A stretch of 64,000 bases of DNA from Chthonomonas sp. (GCA_016788425.1 JAEURQ010000001.1:124001-188000), one strand, 5' to 3'. Numbered from the stretch's first letter, positions 1 to 8,488 are shown. Numbers and translations: made by a program. The notes: a model not told the origin generated them from the letters alone.

Positions 1-98
1 AGTCACGCATTTTGACCAGCGAAAAGAATCGGTGGCTTAACCCCGCCTTAACCATCGGTTAGTACAGTGAATTCAGCCCTTTCGTTGGGCGGCGTAGC
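1..98. other. non-coding stretch at window edge
   Basis: No open frame with gene-like composition is visible before the first gene. The stretch has several TTAACC/GGTTA repeats around 37-63, but I see no clear hairpin or terminator. The end of an upstream gene may lie outside the window. Confidence 0.4.
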
Positions 99-124
99 TT
101 GACAACCGATCTTCCATGTAAAAT
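99..124 (+). promoter_or_regulatory. promoter of the 148 gene (leadered)
   Basis: TTGACA at 99-104 and TAAAAT at 119-124, the latter preceded by TG as in an extended -10. The 14-bp spacer is short, so the -35 may be fortuitous. The start codon is 23 bases past the -10, so this gene has a real 5' leader with a ribosome binding site, unlike most genes in the window. Confidence 0.5.
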
Positions 125-147
125 GCGAACTCTAGTAGGAGTTCACA

Positions 148-1269
148 TTGGGTAGCGCATACACGCCAGGTTTAACCGTCAGCGGAGACGTCATTGTCCG
201 CCGCGTCCGTCGTCTTCCGATTAAGGGGGAAGTCTTGGTCAAAGTTGGCGACCATGTGACGAGCGACTCGGCTGTGGCGCGAGCCCTCTTGCCAGGCCTC
301 TTGCAGACGATGAAGATCGCCGACCTCCTCGGGGTAGAAGCCAAGGAAGCGCGGCCATTTCTCGAAGTGAAGGAAGGCGACAAGCTCGAAAAAGGGCAGT
401 TGCTTTGCGAAACCAAGGGATTCTTCGGCCTCGGCAAACGCAAGGTGCTGGCCGAGTTTGAAGGCACCATCGAATCCATGTCGGATATCACCGGCAACAT
501 GCTGATTCGCGAGGCCCCGATTCCGGTGGACATTTCCGCCTACGTCGATGGCAAGGTCGCCGAGGTGATTGACGGCGAAGGCGCGATTATCGAAACGCGC
601 GGCGCACTGGTGCAAGGAATCTTTGGCATCGGCGGCGAACGCAACGGCCCGATCCGGTGCGCGGCCAGCGGGCCAGACCAGATTCTGGAGCCCGAGCACA
701 TCCACGACACGGATAAGGGCAAGATCCTTATCGGCGGCGCGGGAATCACGTTCAGCGCGATGAAGAAGGCCGACGAGCTCGGCGTCATCGGCATCATTGT
801 CGGCGGCATCAAGGATAGCGACCTCACCCACTTTTTAGGCTACGACATTGGCGTGGCCATCACCGGCCAAGAGCCCATCAACACCACGCTCGTGGTGACT
901 GAAGGCTTCGGCTACCTCAACATGGCAGATCGGACGTTCAAGCTACTCCAATCGATGGAAGGGCGAACAGCGAGCATCAATGGTGCGACTCAGATTCGAG
1001 CGGGTGTTATCCGACCGGAAATGATTAGCCCCGATTCCTCGCTATCTGGAGATGCCCGCGCAGCAGGGGGCGCCTTGGAACTAAAGATCGGTACGCCGAT
1101 CCGGGTGATTCGCGAACCGTATTTCGGTCGCCTCGGAACCGTCACCGGGCTGCCTGCGCAGCTCATGGTGGTGGAGTCGGGGACAGAAGTACGGGTGTTG
1201 CAAGCGAAGCTCGACAATGGTGACGAGGCCCTAGTGCCGCGCGCCAATGTTGAGATTATCGCGACATGA
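148..1269 (+). CDS. barrel-sandwich / KOW-domain protein of unknown role
   Basis: A 373-residue soluble protein starting at TTG. The start is set by AGGAG at 137-141, six bases upstream. Residues about 25-120 contain two K-G-x-x-L-x-x-x-G-D type turns, as in the barrel-sandwich (biotinyl/lipoyl-like) fold also found at the N-terminus of RnfC. The middle (about 170-260) is glycine rich. The last 50 residues match a KOW-type beta segment (G-R-L-G-T-V-T-G). I cannot name a function. The stop overlaps the start of the downstream response regulator (ATGA), so the two are translationally coupled, which suggests a role in signalling or its output. No signal peptide or membrane segment is visible. 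Confidence 0.75.
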   Translation: MGSAYTPGLTVSGDVIVRRVRRLPIKGEVLVKVGDHVTSDSAVARALLPGLLQTMKIADLLGVEAKEARPFLEVKEGDKLEKGQLLCETKGFFGLGKRKVLAEFEGTIESMSDITGNMLIREAPIPVDISAYVDGKVAEVIDGEGAIIETRGALVQGIFGIGGERNGPIRCAASGPDQILEPEHIHDTDKGKILIGGAGITFSAMKKADELGVIGIIVGGIKDSDLTHFLGYDIGVAITGQEPINTTLVVTEGFGYLNMADRTFKLLQSMEGRTASINGATQIRAGVIRPEMISPDSSLSGDARAAGGALELKIGTPIRVIREPYFGRLGTVTGLPAQLMVVESGTEVRVLQAKLDNGDEALVPRANVEIIAT

Positions 1270-1937
1270 AAGTCCTGCTCGTAGAAGACGAACCCACCAT
1301 CGTAGAAACCGTGTCCCTGAAGCTTCGCCGCGAAGGGTACACGGTTTTTTCGTGCCCGACCGCCGAGGAAGGCATGCGGATTCATCGCCAGGTGAAACCC
1401 GACTTGCTGCTGCTGGATGCCATGCTTCCGCAGCGCAGCGGCTTTGAACTGTGCCGCGCCATCCGCAAAGAGAGCCAGGTGCCGATCATTTTTCTCACCG
1501 CGCGGGCCAGCGATTCCGACCGCGTGACGGGCCTGGAAATGGGCGCCGACGACTATATCACCAAGCCATTTAATCTGGCCGAGCTCGCGGCCCGCGTGAA
1601 GGCCGTGCTGCGGCGCACGAATTCGGACAAGCCCGTGGACGCCGTCGAAAGCGGCAACCTGCGCCTGGATCCGAGCCGACACGAGGCCATGATGGATGGC
1701 AAGCCGCTGGACCTTTCGCCGAAGGAGTTTCAGCTGCTCTACTTTCTAATGCGCTATCCCGGCCAGGTGTTTGGTCGCGACACGCTTCTCGACCGCGTGT
1801 GGGGTCAGGACGCCTTTGTGAGTCCGCGAACCGTGGACGTGCACGTGCGGTGGTTGCGGCAACGCATCGAGCCGGATGCCGCCAATCCGGTGCGGATCAT
1901 TACGATTCGTGGCGTCGGCTACCGATTTACCGCCTAA
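1266..1937 (+). CDS. OmpR/PhoB-family response regulator
   Basis: A 223-residue two-domain DNA-binding response regulator. The receiver domain (1-120) has the acidic pair E7-D8, the phosphoacceptor D51, T78 and K100. The C-terminal winged helix (about 130-223) has the family ending with V-D-V-H-V-R-W-L-R and G-V-G-Y-R-F. Its start overlaps the stop of the 148 gene by four bases. No histidine kinase is adjacent, so its partner must be encoded elsewhere. It probably regulates transcription as a phosphorylated dimer; the targets are unknown. Confidence 0.93.
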   Translation: MKVLLVEDEPTIVETVSLKLRREGYTVFSCPTAEEGMRIHRQVKPDLLLLDAMLPQRSGFELCRAIRKESQVPIIFLTARASDSDRVTGLEMGADDYITKPFNLAELAARVKAVLRRTNSDKPVDAVESGNLRLDPSRHEAMMDGKPLDLSPKEFQLLYFLMRYPGQVFGRDTLLDRVWGQDAFVSPRTVDVHVRWLRQRIEPDAANPVRIITIRGVGYRFTA

Positions 1938-1944
1938 GGCTGGC

Positions 1945-1950
1945 TATACT
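1945..1950 (+). promoter_or_regulatory. -10 element TATACT for leaderless gene 1957
   Basis: TATACT followed by exactly six bases and then ATG at 1957, predicting transcription from the start codon itself. No SD sequence is present. Confidence 0.7.
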
Positions 1951-1956
1951 GCGAAC

Positions 1957-2886
1957 ATGAATCGTCGCGAATTCCTTGTCGCCTCGGCCGCCATCCCCGC
2001 CCTTGCCCAGGCCACGCCGACCTTGGCCGCGCCCAAGCGAGCGTTGCGTATTGCGCACCTGACGGATATTCATGTGCAGCCCGAACGCAAGGCGCAACAG
2101 GGTTTGGAGGCGTGTTTGGCGCACGCGCAATCGCTCAAGGACAAGCCAAACTTGGTGATGACCGGCGGCGATTTGGTGATGGACAGCCTGGGCGCGGACC
2201 CCGCCCGCCTGAAGCAGCAGTGGGATATTTTCACCTCGGTGTTTCGGCAAAATTGTAGCCTGCCGGTGGAGCACTGCCTGGGCAACCACGATGTGTGGGG
2301 CTGGAACGACATTGGCAAATATGGCAACGAGCCCAAGTTTGGCAAGGCCTACGCGCAAGACCGTCTGGAACTCGCCCAGCCCTATCGCAGTTTCGACCGC
2401 GCGGGATGGCATTTTGTGGTGCTCGACAGCACTCACCGCAAGACCGAGGGCAATGGCTACACCGCGCGGTTGGACGACGAGCAGTTTGCCTGGCTAGCCG
2501 ACGACCTCGCCAAAACCCCGAAGACGACGCCGATTTTCGTGCTCAGCCACATCCCAATTTTGGCGGTGTGCAGCATGTTCGATGGTGAGAACGAAAAGAC
2601 CGGCAACTGGGTGATCCCCGGCGCTTGGATGCATATTGACGCGCGCCGCATTAAGGACCTCTTCGCCAAGCATCCGAACGTGAAACTGTGCGTGAGCGGC
2701 CACGAGCACCTGCACGACCAGATTCTTTACAACGGCGTGACCTATGTGTGCGCGGGCGCGGTTTGCGGCGGCTGGTGGGGCGGCGACTACTACGAATGCA
2801 CCTACGGCTACTCGGTGATCGACCTGTTCCGGGACGGCACGTTCCGGCACGAGTACATGAAGTACGGCTGGAAAACGCAGGCCTGA
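1957..2886 (+). CDS. Tat-exported calcineurin-like metallophosphoesterase
   Basis: A 309-residue phosphoesterase. The start at 1957 gives a twin-arginine leader (N-R-R-E-F-L, then an alanine-rich stretch ending near A-Q-A). The frame is open further upstream but would lack this signal. The metal-binding motifs of the calcineurin-like fold are present in order: H-L-T-D-I-H near the start of the mature protein, G-G-D, G-N-H-D, then S-H-I-P and G-H-E-H. It probably acts outside the cytoplasmic membrane on phosphoester substrates; specificity cannot be read. TATACT six bases upstream suggests a leaderless transcript independent of the preceding regulator gene. Confidence 0.88.
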   Translation: MNRREFLVASAAIPALAQATPTLAAPKRALRIAHLTDIHVQPERKAQQGLEACLAHAQSLKDKPNLVMTGGDLVMDSLGADPARLKQQWDIFTSVFRQNCSLPVEHCLGNHDVWGWNDIGKYGNEPKFGKAYAQDRLELAQPYRSFDRAGWHFVVLDSTHRKTEGNGYTARLDDEQFAWLADDLAKTPKTTPIFVLSHIPILAVCSMFDGENEKTGNWVIPGAWMHIDARRIKDLFAKHPNVKLCVSGHEHLHDQILYNGVTYVCAGAVCGGWWGGDYYECTYGYSVIDLFRDGTFRHEYMKYGWKTQA

Positions 2887-2926
2887 TGAATTGCCTCGCC
2901 GCCGCCAATAATCTTCGGCGGTGGGG

Positions 2927-2932
2927 TATAAC
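2927..2932 (+). promoter_or_regulatory. -10 element TATAAC for tRNA-Asn
   Basis: TATAAC lies 11 bases before the mature 5' end of tRNA-Asn, implying a very short 5' trailer to be removed. Confidence 0.55.
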
Positions 2933-2943
2933 CCTATCGACGT

Positions 2944-3019
2944 TGCCGCATAGCTCAGTTGGTAGAGCAGCTGACTGTTAATCAGCGGGTCACAGGTTCG
3001 AGTCCTGTTGCGGCAGCCA
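2944..3019 (+). tRNA. tRNA-Asn (GTT)
   Basis: A full cloverleaf: acceptor arms 2944-2950 and 3009-3015, anticodon stem 2970-2974/2982-2986 with anticodon GTT at 2977-2979, T loop TTCGAGT, discriminator G at 3016. The CCA end is encoded at 3017-3019. Confidence 0.95.
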
Positions 3020-3236
3020 TTTTCATTTCGGTTGCGATCTTTTCCAAACCTAGAGATTGCAGCACTGTTGTGCTCGGGAACGCCAAATCGTTCGCGCATG
3101 CTTAAGTTGGTCTCGTATACCCTGGTGATTCTCCAGAGGCACACTTGCCAGTAGAAGGCGTTAAGTCGGTTGCAAGCAGTAATTCTTTAACTTGATAGCA
3201 ACACGATCATTTCTTTTGGGCCGCAACATCACGCAG
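3020..3236. other. non-coding stretch between tRNA-Asn and next gene
   Basis: About 217 bases of somewhat AT-richer DNA. I find no convincing gene, terminator or promoter in it. Confidence 0.4.
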
Positions 3237-3485
3237 TTACTTGGATTCTGCCTTCCTAATCTTCTCCGCGAGATCGCGCCACTTCCCGCGATGCAGCGTG
3301 TAGTTCGCCGTCACCCGCACGTCGCTGTTACTGAAGTCGAAAATCTGCCCCGCGTGATCGCCTTCGCGGATGATCACGGTGTAAAAGGTATCCATCTCAA
3401 GCCCGTAATCTTTCACGAGCCAAACGTTCCCGCGACCGAGCGGAGTTTCAACATCCAAGTACGAATGTGGTTCGTAAATCAGCAC
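3237..3485 (-). CDS. small protein of unknown function
   Basis: A frame of 82 codons from a GTG at 3485. The sequence looks like a folded domain (alternating strands with L-G-R-G-N-V-W-L-V-K-D-Y-G, then a basic C-terminal helix) and not like an antisense shadow. I do not recognise the family. The oddity is the start: the gene-like reading frame continues about 17 codons further upstream to a TAA with no ATG, GTG or TTG in between, and no SD or well-placed -10 precedes the GTG. It may be 5'-truncated, use a rare start, or simply begin at the GTG. Confidence 0.55.
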   Translation of the reverse strand: MLIYEPHSYLDVETPLGRGNVWLVKDYGLEMDTFYTVIIREGDHAGQIFDFSNSDVRVTANYTLHRGKWRDLAEKIRKAESK

Positions 3486-3547
3486 ATTAGTCTCTTCGTC
3501 AAACCGAGCCCCAACGGAACAGGCGTCAAAGATTTCTTATGCAAACC

Positions 3548-3560
3548 TCAGAAATTCTGA
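3548..3560. promoter_or_regulatory. 13-bp hyphenated palindrome upstream of BON lipoprotein
   Basis: TCAGAA and TTCTGA around a single A, about 50 bases before the lipoprotein start. It may be a regulator binding site, but only one copy is seen. Confidence 0.3.
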
Positions 3561-3608
3561 AACCCCGCCGCGATTCCCGGACGATCAACAAAAACGATGG
3601 AGGTAAAC

Positions 3609-4004
3609 ATGAAGAAAACTCTGACCATAGCGTGCATCTTTCTCTCGTCGCTGGGCATGATCGCCTGTAACGACACCGCCCAAGGCATGGCCGAGGACAC
3701 CAAGGAAAATGTCGCGGCCGTGGAAAAAGCCGGCGAAAAGGCCGCCGAAAATGTGGGCGAAGCCGCCGCCGATGTCTCGGCAACCAGCCTGACGGCGCGT
3801 ATCAAAACGGCGCTGATCGCGAACCCAATCACCAACGAAGATGGCCTGCTCATCAATGTGGAATCCGATGCCGACAAGGTGACCCTGGAGGGTCACGTGA
3901 TGACCGAAAAGCAGAAGATGACGGCCGGCGACCTGGCCATGGAAGTGCTGAAAGACACGAAGTCTTCGCACACGTTCCAAAACAACCTGGTCATCAAGAA
4001 GTAA
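3609..4004 (+). CDS. BON-domain lipoprotein
   Basis: A 131-residue lipoprotein. The start at 3609 is chosen because GGAGGT sits four bases upstream and the product begins with a classic lipoprotein signal (M-K-K-T, hydrophobic core, lipobox M-I-A-C, Cys at residue 20). A second ATG twelve bases upstream overlaps the SD and is unlikely. After an alanine-rich linker (about 25-60), residues 60-131 match a BON domain, which is thought to bind membrane surfaces or lipids. This fits an envelope-maintenance or osmotic-stress protein. It is followed after 10 bases by the diacylglycerol-kinase-like gene. Confidence 0.85.
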   Translation: MKKTLTIACIFLSSLGMIACNDTAQGMAEDTKENVAAVEKAGEKAAENVGEAAADVSATSLTARIKTALIANPITNEDGLLINVESDADKVTLEGHVMTEKQKMTAGDLAMEVLKDTKSSHTFQNNLVIKK

Positions 4005-4007
4005 CAT
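4002..4007 (+). promoter_or_regulatory. possible -10 (TAACAT) embedded in a stop codon
   Basis: The TAA stop of the BON gene forms the first half of TAACAT, which ends seven bases before the ATG at 4015. This is the spacing of the leaderless promoters in this window. Transcription from the upstream gene would also suffice. Confidence 0.35.
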
Positions 4008-4014
4008 CCTTTCG

Positions 4015-4917
4015 ATGTCCACCGAAACTGTGCCCGCGCGCGGCTCCCTGTTTATGAATGCCGGGAGTCGCCGCGGGCAGCAGTGGTGTGAACCCGCCAT
4101 CGCCGCGCTCCGCGCAACCGGGTTCGAACTCATCGAAAGCAAGACCTGCCAAAAGGTGGATCAGCTGAAGCGCGGCGTAAAAAGCGCCATCGATCGTGGC
4201 GATCCGCTGGTGATTGTCGGCGGCGGCGATGGCACGCTCAGCGCAGTCACGCCCTACTTTTTGGAGTCGGAAACCATCATGGGCGTCATGCCGTTGGGCA
4301 CCGGCAACTCCTTTGCCCGCGACCTGCAGATCCCCTCGCAAGTGGAGGCGGCGGCGCACATTATCCGCGACGGAAAAGTGCGCGAGATCGACGTTTCGCA
4401 GTCCGGCGATCGCATGTTTTTGAACGTCGCTTCGGTGGGGCTCACCACCCAAATCGCCCTTGCTCTCACCGGCGATCAAAAGCGGATTCTCGGTCGCGCG
4501 GCGTATCTTATCGCGCTCGTCAAGGGCTTGGCGAGGCTCAAGAAGTTCCGTTGCAAACTCACTGTGGACGGATCGCCGCATGAGTTTACGGCGCTGCAAG
4601 TGGTCATCGGCAACGGACGCTATCATGCCGGGCCGTTCCCGGTTTCACCGAATGCGCAGATTACCGATGGCCGACTCAACATCTACGCCATTACGGGCGA
4701 GCAAAAGAGCGCGCTGTTTCGGGCTGCCCTGCGCCTGCCCGGCGGCAAACATGTTGACCTAAACGAGGTGCCAGTGTATAGTGGGCAAACCTGTCGGCTG
4801 GAAACTTGGCCGCCGCGCAAGGTCAATCTCGATGGCGAAATCATCGGTCGCACACCAAAGGAGTTTAAGGTGTTGCCCGGCGCGCTGCGGTGCGTGGTCC
4901 CCGCCGACTTCGCCTAG
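4015..4917 (+). CDS. diacylglycerol kinase-like lipid kinase (YegS/BmrU family)
   Basis: A 300-residue member of the DagK catalytic family. The ATP-binding signature G-G-G-D-G-T is at about residues 68-73, followed by P-L-G-T-G-N-S-F-A-R, the second conserved motif. The C-terminal half has the family beta-sandwich with N-G-x-Y and D-G-x-L-N elements. The predicted reaction is ATP-dependent phosphorylation of diacylglycerol or a related lipid at the inner membrane face; the exact substrate cannot be read. It sits 10 bases after the BON lipoprotein, which suggests a shared envelope role. Confidence 0.88.
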   Translation: MSTETVPARGSLFMNAGSRRGQQWCEPAIAALRATGFELIESKTCQKVDQLKRGVKSAIDRGDPLVIVGGGDGTLSAVTPYFLESETIMGVMPLGTGNSFARDLQIPSQVEAAAHIIRDGKVREIDVSQSGDRMFLNVASVGLTTQIALALTGDQKRILGRAAYLIALVKGLARLKKFRCKLTVDGSPHEFTALQVVIGNGRYHAGPFPVSPNAQITDGRLNIYAITGEQKSALFRAALRLPGGKHVDLNEVPVYSGQTCRLETWPPRKVNLDGEIIGRTPKEFKVLPGALRCVVPADFA

Positions 4918-4918
4918 G

Positions 4919-4948
4919 CAAAAAAATAGCCAGCCGAAAGCGGCTGGC
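4919..4948 (-). terminator. intrinsic terminator of the 5347-4955 gene
   Basis: An 8-bp perfect stem (4929-4936 with 4941-4948, loop of four) is followed on the minus strand by TATTTTTTT. There is no T-tract on the plus side, so it mainly serves the minus-strand gene. It lies directly against the end of the lipid kinase gene. Confidence 0.85.
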
Positions 4949-4954
4949 CGATGA

Positions 4955-5347
4955 TCATGACGAGAATTCCATAAACGGAATCTCAGGGGTCTCCTTTCTT
5001 GAGGGCTTAAGTCGTTTGCGCCGCCAGTTGGCTTCGGCAAAGGCGGTCGGCATGGTTCGCAAGCTCAACGGATTGTCAATCTGCGAGCGCACAAAATTGG
5101 CGGTCGCTCGCAAATGGTTGGCGGCACGGATTCTCAGGTCGGCCACACGCTTCACCTTATGCGCGCGCGCCTCGGCCACGTCGCGATTGCGGGTTAGCAG
5201 GTGCCGAGCTCGCCGGCGATGGTCGCCCGCCTCCAGCTCCAACTGAGCAATCTTTTCGTAGGGCTCCCGGCCCGAGTTCACAATCTCGTGGGCGCGCTGC
5301 ACAATGCGGTGCTTAAACGCGCTTTCGGCTTTTTCAAGCAGTTTCAT
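4955..5347 (-). CDS. small basic helical protein of unknown function
   Basis: A 130-residue protein rich in Arg, Lys, Ala and Glu, predicted to be largely helical. GGAGGT lies a few bases before its ATG, and an intrinsic terminator follows it, so it is a complete monocistronic gene with a proper leader. The helical basic character could suit nucleic-acid or ribosome association, but no domain is recognised. No signal peptide or membrane segment is seen. Confidence 0.72.
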   Translation of the reverse strand: MKLLEKAESAFKHRIVQRAHEIVNSGREPYEKIAQLELEAGDHRRRARHLLTRNRDVAEARAHKVKRVADLRIRAANHLRATANFVRSQIDNPLSLRTMPTAFAEANWRRKRLKPSRKETPEIPFMEFSS

Positions 5348-5616
5348 ACTTCACCTCCGTGGTGTCGTGGTCAGGGAGAATTGTCTTCTCTTTCGATGGG
5401 TCGACGAGGTTAGCTGGCGGGTTCGAGCCGAAAGTACTCGGTTCCGTGAGGAAGTTCACCCCGATTTCAAATGGGTCCCCCGCTCCTTGCGTGATCCGCA
5501 AAGATTAGACGTCAATCTATAAGACGTCCTCCGAGGCCGCTCCGGCAGTAGGAAATCTCTTACACGGCGGAGAATGCAGGTGGCGAGCACCACCTGCCGA
5601 TGAACGAAATTGCTGG
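5348..5616. other. intergenic region with AGACGTC pair
   Basis: About 270 bases between two minus-strand genes, presumably holding the promoter and leader of the 5347 gene. The only structure seen is AGACGTC at 5507-5513 and again at 5522-5528, with an AGATT/AATCT inverted pair around the first copy. No gene is visible. Confidence 0.35.
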
Positions 5617-6492
5617 TTACTGCCGCCGGCTGCGAAGTCGGGCAGCAACGCACAAGACGCCGAGAGTCGCCATAGAAGATGGCTCGGGTACTGGAATAGC
5701 AGAGCCTTCGGGAGCAATTCCAATGTATCCAGGAGCATGCCAAGAGCTGATTGCCCGCCCAGGGTGTACTGTGAAGTCGAACTGGAACAGAAACGCATAG
5801 TTGGACGAAGTTCCAACGTTGATCAGCGTATCCGTTGTCAGGTCTGTGGCCGAAGAATCCTGCATGGTTCCAAGGATTTCAGCGGCTGGCCCTGCAGCCG
5901 ACTTACGGGTCATGCCGATCGCTAGACCCTCAAACCGGTTTCCGTCCTGACCCTTGATGTGATAGTGGTTAACCGGAGCTGGCACCCCAGATGGATTGAC
6001 GTAGCTGTTCAGGGGCTCAAGGGTCGACCCGCTTGTTCCGCCAAGGTTGAACTCAACATACCAAAACACCGAGAAGTTGAAGAGTGAATACGGGGGCTGG
6101 TTCAGCCTTTGGATACTTGCGAGGAAAATGTGTCCATAGGAGATATCCACGTTCATCCTCAACGGACTGCTGCCGTTGTTATCAAAAAGACGTCCCGTGA
6201 ATCTCTCAAACTGCGTATCAGTCGATTCGACAACAAACTCTCGCTCCCTGGTGTCATCCGCAATTCTGTACCACCAACCCATCCTATTCATGATGTTGCC
6301 ATTGACCTCTGGCAGCATGTACCCAGTCTCTAAGGCTCCGGCTCCTGAGGAAGGAAGTGTAACTGTCTGCGAGAATTGCGAGCTACCCCAGTGAAAAAGA
6401 CCGGAGCCAGCCGTTTGGATGATTGATGTTTGGCTTTGCGCAGAACTCGCAAGGACGATTGCAACTCCGAGAAGAATTGAAAGCTTTTTCAT
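5617..6492 (-). CDS. PEP-CTERM sorting-domain protein
   Basis: A 291-residue secreted protein. It has an N-terminal signal peptide (M-K-K-L-S-I-L-L-G, cleavage near S-S-A-Q-S). Its C-terminus reads V-P-E-P-S-S, then a short hydrophobic segment and a basic end (R-L-R-S-R-R-Q), the PEP-CTERM exosortase sorting signal. The body is beta-rich with no recognisable catalytic motif. Base composition is visibly lower in GC than the flanks (one 60-base line counts to 40%), so it may be transferred or under different selection. The exosortase is not in this window. No clear SD or spaced -10 precedes the ATG. Confidence 0.85.
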   Translation of the reverse strand: MKKLSILLGVAIVLASSAQSQTSIIQTAGSGLFHWGSSQFSQTVTLPSSGAGALETGYMLPEVNGNIMNRMGWWYRIADDTREREFVVESTDTQFERFTGRLFDNNGSSPLRMNVDISYGHIFLASIQRLNQPPYSLFNFSVFWYVEFNLGGTSGSTLEPLNSYVNPSGVPAPVNHYHIKGQDGNRFEGLAIGMTRKSAAGPAAEILGTMQDSSATDLTTDTLINVGTSSNYAFLFQFDFTVHPGRAISSWHAPGYIGIAPEGSAIPVPEPSSMATLGVLCVAARLRSRRQ

Positions 6493-6646
6493 AGGTCTGT
6501 CAAGGCTCCAATAAGGGCAAGGCCCAATTTATTCTCGGGTGCTAAAGCGACTTAGTTTAGTGCCCACCTATCACTGGTTAGGTTGGTTTGACCCATGGCC
6601 CTTACCGCAACGCCAGAGCTTTTCCGCAAGCTCCCAAAAATTGCCT

Positions 6647-6652
6647 TATACT
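6647..6652 (+). promoter_or_regulatory. -10 element TATACT for leaderless GTG gene 6659
   Basis: TATACT followed by exactly six bases and then GTG at 6659. The arrangement is identical to that at 1945-1957. Confidence 0.7.
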
Positions 6653-6658
6653 ACGAGT

Positions 6659-8488
6659 GTGAAGAAGCTACTCTGGTTGGCCCTGGCGATGGTGCCGCTG
6701 CTCGTGTGGGCCGATGAGGACAAGGGCGAGGGGCACGACGAGCGCCTCGACATGCCCTACATGGCGCAGCCGATCATCCTGACCTCGCCCGCCATGACCT
6801 TTCTCAACCGCGGCGGCGTGCAGATTGTGCAGGTGAACGTGGACGGCGCCGGGCAGAACATTTTGAACGATGCGGCCAACGAGCCGAGCATCACCATGGA
6901 CCCCAACAACAGCAATCGCATCGCGGTGGGTTGGCGGCAATTTGCCAACGTGGCGAGCAATTTTCGACAGGCGGGTTACGCCTACAGTTCGGACGGCGGG
7001 CAGACCTGGACGGCCAACACCTACGATCCGACGCTGTTTCGAAGCGACCCAGTGCTGGAGACGACCACCAGCGGCACGTTCCATTACAATTCGTTGCAAC
7101 AGACCTTCTATTCCGACGAACTGATTTCGACCAACTACGGCATGACATGGGGTGCGCCGAACCCCGCGACCGGCGGCGACAAGCAGTGGATCGCCATTGA
7201 CAAGACCCCGTCTTCCACCGGTTTTGGGTTCATTCACCAATGGTGGAGCACCGCCGGAAACAACTACGGCGGGCGCCAATATTCGCGATCAACCAACGGT
7301 GGCCTCACGTGGAGCGACCCGATCAACGTGACGAATCGCCCGATATGGGGGACGATTGCCGTGGATGCGGCGGGTCGGATTTACCTCGGCGGCACCGCCT
7401 CGGGCGCGCCGGGGCTCCGCGTGGTGCGTAGTCTCAATGCCAACAATGGCGCGGTGACACCGACCTTTTCCTCGGTCACACCGAACATGCTGGGCGACAT
7501 TTCGAACGGTCTCGCGATCAATCCGGGCGGGCTATCCGGCCAGGTGAGCTGCGTCGCCGATACCGGCAACGGCCCTTATGCGGGGACGGTGTATCTGCTG
7601 AGCAGTATCGTGCGGACCGACAACGGCAACCTCGATGTGATTTTTAGTCGGTCGGTAAACCAGGGTGCAACGTTTTCGTCGCCGATTCGGGTGAACGACG
7701 ATGCTCTTGCACAAGGTCACTTTCACTGGTTTGCCGTGATGAACGTCGCCAAGAATGGCCGTTTAGATTGCGTGTGGCTGGATACTCGAAACGATGTCAA
7801 CCGCAACCTCTCGCAGTTGTACTACAGCTACTCGCTGGATGGCGGCACAACTTGGTCGGCCAATGAAGCGATTTCGCCGGCATTCAATCCGCTGATTGGT
7901 TATCCGCAACAGAACAAAATTGGCGATTACATGGGCATTATTTCCACCAATGATCATGCCAACGTGATCTTTCCCGCGACGTTTACGGGTGGGCAAGATG
8001 TGTACTTTGCGCGCATTCCCGCGCCATCGCATTTTCTGACGGGTACCGCTCAACTCGGCAACTTCGTCGGGAACGCGGCCACGCAAAGCGCAACTTATCA
8101 AGTGTTCAACTCCAGCAATGTTTTGGTGCAACAGGGTTCGGTCGCTTTAGCCACGGGGGGAGCGTATTCAATCCCGATCGATCCAAATCTCCTGCATGTG
8201 CCGCTGACCGTAAAGGTCAAGGTTTCGCACTGGCTCCGCCGGGTTGTCTACTCGGGTTCGGTAGGCCTCACTGGAGCTTCAGCGGGCACGGACGCCATGA
8301 CGAATGGCGACTGTTCGTTGACGGATAACGTGATTGACATTGCCGACTACTCGATCCTCGCGGCAGCGTTTGATGCCATACCGACGAGCGGAAACTGGAA
8401 CCCTAACGCCGACCTCAATGGCGACCAGATTGTGGACATTGCCGATTACACAATTCTCGCCGCGAACTTCGATGGAGTCGGCGAGTGA
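6659..8488 (+). CDS. secreted BNR-repeat (sialidase-like) protein with dockerin-like tail
   Basis: A 609-residue exported protein. The GTG at 6659 is chosen because it gives a clean signal peptide (V-K-K-L-L-W-L-A-L-A, cleavage near V-W-A-D) and is preceded by a perfectly spaced TATACT; the longer open frame upstream has no such features. The body has repeated S-x-D-G-G-x-T-W motifs (S-S-D-G-G-Q-T-W, S-T-N-G-G-L-T-W, S-L-D-G-G-T-T-W), the Asp-box of six-bladed sialidase-like propellers. Catalytic identity is not certain. The last 150 residues form a beta segment, an S-H-W-L motif and two dockerin-like repeats with D-I-A-D-Y, shared with the proteases at 43006 and 59800. The stop overlaps the next gene (GTGA). 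Confidence 0.85.
   Translation: MKKLLWLALAMVPLLVWADEDKGEGHDERLDMPYMAQPIILTSPAMTFLNRGGVQIVQVNVDGAGQNILNDAANEPSITMDPNNSNRIAVGWRQFANVASNFRQAGYAYSSDGGQTWTANTYDPTLFRSDPVLETTTSGTFHYNSLQQTFYSDELISTNYGMTWGAPNPATGGDKQWIAIDKTPSSTGFGFIHQWWSTAGNNYGGRQYSRSTNGGLTWSDPINVTNRPIWGTIAVDAAGRIYLGGTASGAPGLRVVRSLNANNGAVTPTFSSVTPNMLGDISNGLAINPGGLSGQVSCVADTGNGPYAGTVYLLSSIVRTDNGNLDVIFSRSVNQGATFSSPIRVNDDALAQGHFHWFAVMNVAKNGRLDCVWLDTRNDVNRNLSQLYYSYSLDGGTTWSANEAISPAFNPLIGYPQQNKIGDYMGIISTNDHANVIFPATFTGGQDVYFARIPAPSHFLTGTAQLGNFVGNAATQSATYQVFNSSNVLVQQGSVALATGGAYSIPIDPNLLHVPLTVKVKVSHWLRRVVYSGSVGLTGASAGTDAMTNGDCSLTDNVIDIADYSILAAAFDAIPTSGNWNPNADLNGDQIVDIADYTILAANFDGVGE

Noticed and set aside
2908-2923. GCCGCC/GGCGG stem after the phosphoesterase as terminator
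   Set aside because: Short stem with a 10-base loop and no T-run.
5507-5528. Two AGACGTC copies with partial dyad, possible operator
   Set aside because: Far from any confident promoter and too short to separate from chance; mentioned only as a note in the intergenic entry.
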